Shown: positions 1 to 10,800 of the stretch, piece after piece
How positions within the stretch are numbered: the first letter of the stretch is position 1
Layout: each line of letters begins with the position of its first letter
Assembly (NCBI RefSeq): GCF_033807575.1
Contig: NC_084724.1
Location: 10,345,228-10,409,227 of the forward strand
Length of the DNA stretch: 64,000 nt
Direction of reading: 5' to 3'
Origin: Cydia pomonella
Taxonomy: Eukaryota > Arthropoda > Insecta > Lepidoptera > Tortricidae
Notes under the pieces: generated by a model
Database searches by the model: none
What the model saw: the letters and a program-made list of their open reading frames with translations, nothing else
Told to the model about the DNA's origin: nothing
Program-made: the position numbers and the translations under genes

Positions 1-244
1 TCGAATTTGAACATTAACATTAATATAAACATGTCATAAAGCCGAAATACCAGCTAGTAGAATTAATATCATAATTATATTTAGGTATTTATTGAAGCAA
101 ACGAATTATTTTAATAGTAAAAGAGTAAAATCTAATCTACAGTGACCTCAGTATGGTAGCCTCTTTTTCGCCTGTCACTATGCCTGTCTCGTTCTAACAA
201 TTAAGTGCGAAAGTGACAGGTGATAATGAAACCATGCTGCCGCA

Positions 245-349
245 GGCCTACCGCGAATCACGTTCGACGTGTTACCTCTCTGTCGCGCTTGTAAATTCAC
301 GTAAGTGTGACAGGGAGACAACACGTCGAACGTGGTTCGCGGTAAGCCC
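245..349. repeat. Hairpin MITE, GGCCTACCGCGA family, copy 1
   Basis: Two arms of about 40 bp (245-284 and 309-349) are near-perfect reverse complements around a short loop. The same hairpin recurs at 47,863-47,971, so it is a dispersed non-autonomous element. No coding capacity. Confidence 0.8.
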
Positions 350-1617
350 TCTGGCACGAATGTAATGAACGAAAATTTCACAGTATAAGTGACACCTCTA
401 TTGGTATACGTCAGAGCATCCTTTATTGGCCAATATGATACACACAGTTCTTTATGCAGTTAATATCGTTGTCAAAAGTTGACATTTACCACAAAACTTA
501 ACTGTCAAAATAGGGGCAGTTTTTCTTAGATTTCACAACTCTTTTACTATCAATAGATTTTGATTGAAACTACGCTGTTGAACGGGAACATTATCTGGAA
601 AAGAAATATTTCACTTATTTTGAAACATTCAATTCATTCAGTTTTCATTACTATTAAAATGTAAACACACACGTCACATGGCGATCCTGCCATTATCTCT
701 GTAAAATAAGCCGAAAACCTTTGCCCGAAAACCAAATAACCATGAAAAAAACATTTTGGGTACAAGCTTTTATCGTTGACTGTTTTCTTTCCACAGGCAA
801 TTAATACTCATCGAGACAATTCTAACAACCCCGAACACAATTAGTTTGCGTTGTTTTATCACAGGGTTCCCATGACCACCTCCTGTCTCCATCATCAGAT
901 CAGCTCCATGTCATCATATTTCATTGTCATCCGATTTACATATGTATGCAACATGTCAGCTCAACCCGAAACCGGGAGTGGGTCAAATTTAGCTTCCAAG
1001 ATTTATCCCACACTAACTAACGTACCTACTAACAGGGCAAGTTAAATAAAAGCTTGTAAAAACCGGACGCGATAACGGATACGTCCGTCTTTTCTATCCG
1101 ATCTCAGGCACTGGAGGCCTTGGCCACATTTTCTTTTTGACATTATTTTGGTCTGAATGAAAACCCTATAATTGGCTACTTGACAGTTTTTTGTAAATAA
1201 TGTCAATCGATCTTGATTTTTCTGAGGATCAAATGTCTATATAGGACTCATGGCATTTAAGCAACACAAAGGTCAGAAATTAGAGTTAAAGTCTGACGCT
1301 CGCACTAGACGATTGAAACGCCTCTAACAAAATGATAATGTGATGTGACGTCGCATTACATTAGTCTGTTCTAAATGTATGAAAGATCATGAAAATTACT
1401 ATTTTGACCCTGATATACTGCGTTTATGAATATAGTTGTCATACAATTTATTTTTCAACAAAATGTAAGGAATCGAATGTTACCGTTTTCTTTTTGAAAG
1501 TAAAAAAACATTTTTTTGGAACTTTGAGAACCTTATTTTTTATAATCTCAATATGTCTTTTTAAATTGCACTTCTTTGTTATAATGGATGGCTCATTTTC
1601 TATATATGAAGCTAACT
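350..1617. other. Spacer downstream of rbo, nothing recognised
   Basis: AT-rich DNA with only short chance reading frames of low complexity. I see no coding sequence, RNA gene or clear repeat. Confidence 0.5.
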
Positions 1618-1623
1618 TTTATT
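1618..1623 (-). terminator. rbo polyadenylation signal AATAAA
   Basis: AATAAA on the minus strand 48 nt past the rbo stop codon. The usual 10-30 nt spacing would place cleavage near 1,590-1,610. This agrees with 1,671-1,817 being the terminal coding exon. Confidence 0.7.
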
Positions 1624-1670
1624 ATAATATTCAACATGTGTCAAGTACCCAATTGTTGTAATTGACATAC

Positions 1671-1817
1671 CTAGTAGAGGAACAGCTCGGGCAGATACTT
1701 GGTGTGCTTGTGAAGGTTGCCCTGATGAGATGCTGTTGGGGAGCAGGCTGAGCGAGGCAGAAGGGGTTCCGATTGGATGGAGCTGAAGATCTCTTCTAGC
1801 TTGTCTTTTAGCTCGTA
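1671..1817 (-). CDS. rbo: rbo exon 19, C-terminus and stop
   Basis: Acceptor ...CTTGTTCACAG; phase 0; 48 codons plus TAG. Encodes YELKDKLEEIFSSIQSEPLL and ends TKYLPELFLY. EFR3 proteins end in a similar Phe-Pro-(Asp/Glu)-Leu-x-x-Tyr, which fixes the true C-terminus. Confidence 0.94.
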   Translation of the reverse strand, partial: YELKDKLEEIFSSIQSEPLLPRSACSPTASHQGNLHKHTKYLPELFLY

Positions 1818-4800
1818 CTGTGAACAAGTATTTTTTAAGTATATATAGCAAATTGTTCAACATACAACGTAGCTGACTTTGTTTGATACACGCCTTAAAT
1901 TCATCGAATCTCCAAGTTTCAGGCTGCTTTGTCCGTCGGGCCAGATAGAGAGTTCCTAAGATAAAATTAATTAAATTATTGAAGATGATGGCATTGCGTA
2001 AGGCTGACTGGATGGTCGAAGAGCGCGGCACAGAAGGCGCTGTTGAACGAAGCCCGTCGTCACTCGGCCTCGTCGCTAGGCCTCGCTATTCAAACTGACC
2101 TTGGGTTGCGTAAGGCTCACTAGATACTCAAAGGGCGCGGTACGGAAGACGCTGTTGAGCGAGGCCCGTAGTCGCTCGGCCTTGCTATTCAGACTGACCT
2201 TAGGTTGTTTAAGTCTGCCTTGATGGTCGAAGGGCGCCATTCGGAAGGCGCTGTTGAGCGAGGCCTGTCGTCGGCTCGGCCTCGCTGTTCAGACTAACCT
2301 TGGGTTGTGTAAGGCTGACTAGATGATCGAAGGGCGCGGTTCGGAAGGCGCTGTTGAGCGAGGCCCGTCGTCTTTCGGCCTCTCGTCGCTCGGCTTCGCT
2401 GGGGCCGGTCGCGGCGCGACGTAAAGCCTCTAGGCTTACGCTCTCGGGTTGTTGGGGGTGCTGCAATGATACAACTGTTTAGTATACTTGTGACAGTAGG
2501 AATATAGTCGTGTAATTGTTGAAGACATAAAATCGACAAAGTGTGACCGAGTAGAGAAATCAAAGGAATTGATCACTGGTAACGTTTTAAATAGGAGATC
2601 AATAAGAGAGTGTTTAGTAACTCTAGTAAGCACTCTGGAACAAGTTTAAAAGTAGAGGAGCAGATAAAAAAACTAAAATGATTTCATTAACAGTCATCCA
2701 ACTTTACAGGTCGATACAAGAAAGCTGGCGCGAATGGAATGAACGAAATGATTTATTTATTTATTTAACCCTATGAACACCTAAAGTCGTCGTTACTAGT
2801 CGTGCCCGCAGCGCCAAGGACAACTATATGTGTTATGGCGGACGCTGCCAGTCTTCACATTGTCAAAGGTTTACAATTAGCTCCCTTGCGCCCGGGAGCT
2901 TGGCGTTTGAGTGATGTTTATGTTTTGACATAAAGCGTTCAAAAGGTTAAGGATATCCAACAGCGAATTAAATAAGTACAGAGCCAATTACAGGAACTCA
3001 CAATACCTGTCATTGTGTGACTGAAACATGTATCGACATGCAGCCAGAGTCACCATTTTATTGGTTAATTTTTTACACACCTAGATTTTAAGTTCCATCG
3101 GCGAAATTTCGTGAATCGACCTTGCTCCGTAGCCAACATGCCAATCGTATACGCTCCGTGGCGAACGAAACGCAACTGTAACTTACGCTACGCTGTACAT
3201 TTCACTCAATAGCAGTATCGTCACGTCTGAAAATATCGATACGGACAAAGTGCCAAAAATATGTACACACTACCCATTAGGGTAGTATATATTAATATGG
3301 GCCATAAGGTCGTGTATACATATTTTTGGCACTTCGATCGTGTCGATGTTTTCAGACGTGACTGTACCCAAGGTGGCAGTTATTATACACAAAAAGGTTA
3401 ACTGAGAAAACAGTAAATCTTACAACAATTACGAACGCGGCGTCGTATGGAGCTTACTCTTGATTAATGTACTAGCGTCAGACCAAGCTAACAATGCCTG
3501 CACCTTACAGAAAACCGCAGCGAAATAACACTATACCAGGGGTGGCCAACAGGTCGATCGCGACTGTTAGTCCAGTCGATCGTGGCAAGACAAAAAATAT
3601 AAATACGTAGACTAGTTTCATTTAAGGTTTCAAGAAGTATGTAATTGGTAGATCGCACAGGGTTTCTTTAGTAAACAGGTCTTGGGTCTAATCAAGTTGG
3701 CCACCCCTGCACTATACCCTACTCATAGTATTGTGTTCCTGCCGGTGAGTAAGGTTGCCCAGCTCAAGGGTACGGAGTGTTAGGGTCGGCAACGAGCATA
3801 TAAGCTCCTCCGGAGTTGCAGGCGTACACAGGCTACGGAGACTGCTTACTATCAGGCGGGACGTGTGCTTGTTTGCCACCGACGTAGTGTAAAAAAACTA
3901 TAGACTTTTGCAATTAGCAAGTGTGAAAATATCATTATTGACGTACAATTTCTGTGAAGAAATGACGTTTATATTTCCACACTAAGTTCTGTCAAAGTCG
4001 CTGCAGAGTTAACTTGGACTCAACTCTCTGCTTCAAAACTTTTACCGTAGTCAACGCTTCATGTCCGATGTCTGTGAAGGAGGAATCGTCGGACCAATGC
4101 CAAAAGTCGTCGTCGCAGCGCTGGTTAAAACATGTTCGAGCAAAGGAAAGGTTAGGAAAGGATTAGACAGGTTATAGGATGTACATAGGGACTACGATAG
4201 ATTTAATATTATGTGGAAGCAGTTTTGGATATAAATGGCAATATTACATCGTGACAAACAGCCACACACACGGACACGCACACACACACACACACAAACA
4301 GCATCTCATTGAAATCGTGGCGTAATATTCAACCATCAATTTCAGCTGTCAAACTCGGGGGCAAGACTTTTTCTTAAGGGGCTCCCCGCGATTTTCATCG
4401 TTTTTTGACTAGTTTTGAGTCGTTACTCCTACATTTGCACTATAGATATAATTATAAGACAAACGGCTATCTGTTCTTAAATCTTTTGTCTCCATTCTGG
4501 TCTGCCGATATTTAAAAGAAATTAACAGTATTTTTTTAATAATTTATGTAAACATTGTCTAAAAACCCTCTTTTTTTCGTTACTCGATTGCTGTGAAGGA
4601 TTTCACATGTACGAAATCTACACATATGGGTTCGTCTTTGACGTCTCTAAAAACTGGCCAGAGATTTTAATTTTAAACTAACAAACACGAAAGTTATGGC
4701 CAGAAAACCAGTTTTTTGGCCTAAAATTGTTCAACTTTGATGCCACATACCTCGAAGACAGTGAACTTTGAAGTAAATATAGGATACCGTATTGCTTAAA

Positions 4801-7800
4801 GCCGTTCCTGATAATATGCTAAGCTACAAAAGACATTAAAAAACTAAGAGATTCAGATCGAAGGTCATTGGCGCCAGGGAGCCCCTTGATGAATAAGTAA
4901 GTAGTAACTTTACTATAGTGTTAAATTTTACTGTAAAACTACAGAAAATAGTGCAAATATTACGTAAATAGCGAAATGTGGCATCACTGGGCGATAGTTG
5001 TGGTTGTATTTTTCGACGAACACGCGGTATTCTTCGTCCAGGGCTTCGTGCTGCTGCAGGAGGGCAAGGTTATGCAAGGAAATGTGAGAACCATAGTCTT
5101 ATATACTAAGAATGGTGCCAGTATAGCGTCAAGCACGAATTCGAGCCAATCGTGCAGTCTAACGTAACTACTTGCGACCAATCTCGCGCCCGATGCAAAC
5201 TCAACCAATTGCGATGTGGCATTCCACCGAGGAACACCAAACGAGAATGTTCGGTCGGAATTATATGAACGCGGCCTATCTTTGGTTAGAACATAGATAT
5301 TGATCCTTAATATATATATATTGATCTTTTATATTGATTGAAGTCAATAGGAGAAGGATTGATATACATAGGATCAACACAGGACACATAAGGTATAAGC
5401 TTCTAGAACAGGTTTATGAATATACAAATAACCTGTCAGAGCGTCTTTATGGCAAGCGACAATGTGGTACCTTTTGCTTGAGAACGACACATAAACTTAT
5501 AGTCAAAGCTTTCTCAATGCTTAATTAGTATTTTATACAATCATGATATAGGAGAGCTTTTCAGTCGAGTACCGTGTGTAGACCACGAAGCTTGCTGAGT
5601 GGCCTAAGGACGGTACGAGATTAAAAAGCTTGATTATAGCACTATTGTATTTAACACTTTTTCTATGAGTGAACTAAAATAATACTATGAAACTTAAATA
5701 ATTAAACAAAATTAGGTTATAATCTCAGTTGATAAAAGAATGGAATAAAAGGGGCCTCTATTGCTTCCCATAAACTTTTAAGTCATAATGTATTATTTGT
5801 CCGCATTTTCGTTAGTGATAGTGTTTTTTTTTCAGAAACGCGTAATTATTCAGGATTGCCATAAGACAAACCTAACCTAACCTATCTATAGGATAAACTT
5901 ACGAAAATCCTGAGAATTATTACTAATGATAATCTAACAATCATTACATTATGACTTTCAATAATTATGTCAAACAAAGGGATCCGGAATAAAAGACATC
6001 AACGAACTTTATTCCCATTAAATATAAGCGCGTTGATGTCTTTTGTTATATGGTTCGATTTTGTCCTCTTGACCGCGGCGAGACGTGTTTGATCAAATTT
6101 AGTTGGGCGTGCAGCGGGGCGGGGCGTGTTGCGTGCATGTTAAACAAATGCAAACGTATAGGAGCGGCCGCAGTGCACGCCGCTCACATCACTCGTGAGG
6201 CCGACGCCACGCTGCACGCCCCGCCGAACGCTCCGCTTCGAGCGTCCACTCAGACCTTACACTAAAAATACAAATAACTCACCCTCTGCACTCCAGGCGA
6301 GCTATTAGCGCTGTCCATCTCGTTGGGCGCCCCGATGTCGGCGAGACTGTCTCTGCCCGCGGCCGCGCCTGCAGGTAGCGGAAACGTGAATACTGACGGC
6401 CGCCGACCATCTGCTTTAACAGTTAATAGATTAATATTGGGAAGTTGGTGGAGGTGAAGCCAACACCGGTTGATGCGATGATGTTAGAAGCGCCCCTCGA
6501 TGGTCCAGCTGATGTTGATTCCTAAGATGTTGTTGACTTGTGATACACCTTAAATGGTTTATAGATAAGTAGGGTAAGGCTTGAATATCGACAGAGGGAA
6601 CTGGGTAAATCATAACGTGAATACTGACGGTCGCCGACCATCTGCTTTAACAGTTGAAGGATTAATATTGGGGAGTTGGTGGAGGTTTGGCTTCACCTCC
6701 ACCAACTCCCCAATATATATCCACCGGTTGATGCGATGATGTTAGTAGCGCTTCTCGATGGTCCCCGGCTGATGTCGATTCCTAAGATGTTGTTGACTTG
6801 TGATACACTTAAAATGGTTTATAGATAAGTGGGGTAAGGCTTGAATATCGACAGAGGGAACTGGGTAAATCATAACGTGAATACTGACGGCCGCCGGCCA
6901 TCTGCTATAACAGTTGATGGATTAATATTGGGAAGTTGGTGGAGGTGAAGCCAACACCGGTTGATGCGATGATGTTAGTAGCGCCCCTCGATGGTCCAGC
7001 TGATGTTGATTCCTAAGATGTTGTTGACTTGTGATACACCTTAAATGGTTTATAGGTAAGTGGGGTAAGGCTTGAATATCGACAGAGGGAACTGGGTAAA
7101 TCATAACGTGAATACTGACGGCCGCCGGCCATCTGCTATAACAGTTGATGGATTAATATTGGGAAGTTGGTGGAGGTGAAGCCAACACCGGTTGATGCGA
7201 TGATGTTAGTAGCGCCCCTCGATGGTCCAGCTGATGTTGATTCCTAAGATGTTGTTGACTTGTGATACACCTTAAATGGTTTATAGGTAAGTGGGGTAAG
7301 GCTTGAATATCGACAGAGGGAACTGGGTAAATCATAACGTGAATACTGACGGCCGCCGACCATCTGCTTTAACAGTTGAAGGATTAATATTGGGGAGTTG
7401 GTGGAGGTTTGGCTTCACCTCCACCAACTCCCCAATATATATCCACCGGTTGATGCGATGATGTTAGTAGCGCTTCTCGATGGTCCCCGGCTGATGTCGA
7501 TTCCTAAGATGTTGTTGACTTGTGATACACCTTAAATGGTTTATAGATAAGTGGGGTAAGGCTTGAATATCGACAGAGAGAACTGGGTAAATCATAACGT
7601 GAATACTGACGGCCTCCGACCATCTGATTTAACAGTTGATGGATTAATATTGGGGAGTTGGTGGAGGTGAAGCCAACACCGGTTGATGCGATGATGTTAG
7701 TAGCGCCCCTCGATGGTCCAGCTGATGTTGATTCCTAAGATGTTGTTGACTTGTGATACACCTTAAATGGTTTATAGATAAGTGGGGTAAGGCTTGAATA

Positions 7801-10800
7801 TCGACAGAGAGAACTGGGTAAATCATAACGTGAATACTGACGGCCTCCGACCATCTGATTTAACAGTTGATGGATTAATATTGGGGAGTTGGTGGAGGTG
7901 AAGCCAACACCGGTTGATGCGATGATGTTAGTAGCGCCCCTCGATGGTCCAGCTGATGTTGATTCCTAAGATGTTGTTGACTTGTGATACACCTTAAATG
8001 GTTTATAGATAAGTGGGGTAAGGCTTGAATATCGACTGAGAGAACTGGGTAAATCATAACGTGAATACTGACGGCCTCCGACCATCTGATTTAACAGTTG
8101 ATGGATTAATATTGGGGAGTTGGTGGAGGTGAAGCCAACACCGGTTGATGCGATGATGTTAGAAGCGCCCCTCGATGGTCCAGCTGATGTTGATTCCTAA
8201 GATGTTGTTGACTTGTGATACACCTTAAATGGTTTATAGATAAGTGGGGTAAGGCTTGAATATCGACAGAGAGAACTGGGTAAATCATAACGTGAATACT
8301 GACGGCCTCCGACCATCTGATTTAACAGTTGATGGATTAATATTGGGGAGTTGGTGGAGGTGAAGCCAACACCGGTTGATGCGATGATGTTAGTAGCGCC
8401 CCTCGATGGTCCAGCTGATGTTGATTCCTAAGATGTTGTTGACTTGTGATACACCTTAAATGGTTTATAGATAAGTGGGGTAAGGCTTGAATATCGACTG
8501 AGAGAACTGGGTAAATCATAACGTGAATACTGACGGCCTCCGACCATCTGATTTAACAGTTGATGGATTAATATTGGGGAGTTGGTGGAGGTGAAGCCAA
8601 CACCGGTCGATACGATGATGTTAGTAGAGCCCCTCGATGGTCCAGCTGATGTTCATTCCTAAGATGTTGTTGACTTGTGATACACATAAAATGATTATGT
8701 AATGTCTACATAGACTGAATATATTATGGGACAGAATGCTTGCAATTTAAGATCTTATGTTACCATATGTTCATTGTGAATAAACGATTTCATTAATTCA
8801 TTCGTTCATTCATTCAAAGTCTCGTTGATATGGAGCTAAAAGCCGTGCGATTTTAGCAAGTACTTTTATTCTATTTCGCATTTTATTTCATAGCAAAAGC
8901 TGTCCGGTATGAACATAGTTAAACTTATCTGAAACATCTTACATAATGACATGTGTAACATCTATTAGTAATCGATTTTGAAATGTGCTTATGATGCGTG
9001 TAAAGTTCTGTTAGTATACGATATAATTGTTTTCATCACACTTGATCGAAAAAGATGTATGTATTTTATGCAGGTGTACTAAAGGACAAAGGTCTATAGG
9101 ATTGTAAAAAAGCTTTCAAGGTCCAAGTGAGTTTTAACTTTTAAATTACTGACATATTTTTTGTGTATGATTATAAATATTTCATTTGATTAATTTAATA
9201 GCCGTTTAAAATATTATCACTCGATTTTCAACCTTTACTTCGATGCTTAACCTGTCAAAAAATTACAATATGGCGGATAAACTTCGAGCAACACCGGGAA
9301 GGGAGACGGCTACTATTTCCCCTCTGCCAAAGCATAGGTACAACTGTGCCTATGGCGGTGCATGTTGTGACTCGTCCGTACACAAAAAGAGATCGTGGTA
9401 TGCAAGATTTGTCTTTGACGTGTGTCATTTTCTATGTATTTGAGTCGTCATTACAGATTGGATTTTGTATGTAGTGAGTGAGAAGTGCGACTTTGTGCAC
9501 GTTTCCCACCGCAAAAAATGGCAGGATGATTTGTTCGGTAAGATATCGCTTAGGCTCCTCCCTTCCGACAGTTCCGACGTGTCGGAAGCCGGCGTTGCTC
9601 GAAGCGGATAAATGTTTGATATGTCTCCGTATTTAACCTTTTGAGCACCAAAGACGTCATATGACGCGCGCGGCTACAGCCCAATATCAATCTTCATGTG
9701 TAACGACAAGGTTCACGATTTCGCGCCGCGTACGATAGGCGTGGCGTTCAAAAGGTTAAGAATTACTTCGCTTTTTCTTCGCAAGTGTGACAAAAAACAG
9801 TGTAGCTCCGGGGGTAAGAATGGGAATGAACACCCCCCCCCCCCCTCTCGTTGCAGAATGTAGTATGAAGTGACTGACCGGTCTCGAGCCAGCTGTGGCG
9901 GTGCGCCAGGCTGACGCCGCCGGCCGCGTAGGGCGACGGCGCCTGCAGCCGCGCCGCGTCCAGCCCGGACGCCTTCAGGCACTCGCACAGCTCCATCTGA
10001 GTGTGTAATGTTTCTTATAATTATAAAAACTATCAGGCATTTGGCTGAATGCCACTTCATGGCAGGAAACCGCGCTGGATTGGGACAGGTGGCGTTCTCT
10101 CGTTTCGGAGGCCAAGATTCTTTTTGGATCGCTAAGCCGAAGCAGTTTGTTAGTTATCAGGCCTACTTACCATAATACCATTTTATATATTTTTACTTTT
10201 TATAATTTAATTATTATTATTATACGTTGATTTTGTTATATTATGATCAAATCTAAACCGTAACTGATATAATACCTATTTTAGTATACATTTTAACTGG
10301 TATTTATATACATATTGTACAATATGTGTTATTATATTTTAATATATCGTAAAACTTCTAGAATCAACATAATTATTTTTTAAACGGGATCGCATTTCTA
10401 ACCTAACCCACATTTCTGGGAGCCTTTTATTTCGTTAGAACAAATATGTTTCAGAGTATGTAATCATTATGGCAGTGTATATTAGACGAAGTGTAAATAT
10501 ACCCTATAACCATTGTACTAAGAATAACATTATGTATGCCTAATATAGTAGTATGCCTTTTATTACGTTATTAAAAATGACGATATATCAAAGTATAATA
10601 TATGAAAAGTAATTATAAAAAATGTAGTGCACCCCTCCATCCGCGCGGATATCGCACGTTACTTTTCAACCTTCAACTGTATTGAGGGAAAGGCTAATGA
10701 GCAAGATCGAGGAGGCGACATGGTAAGAGTAGAATGTTCGCGATCCTAGGACGCGACCCCAAAGTGGGTAGTGGGTACGCTCCCGCTCCCCCCCCCCCCC

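Noticed and set aside
6431..8519. Seven small near-identical genes of 60 residues
   Set aside because: Each is part of a 231-bp tandem repeat; no promoter or family match. Recorded as repeat content instead.
9713..10060. Minus-strand frame of 115 codons at 9.7-10.1 kb
   Set aside because: Out-of-frame reading of rbo exon 16 plus intron; the true exon frame has matching splice sites and phase.
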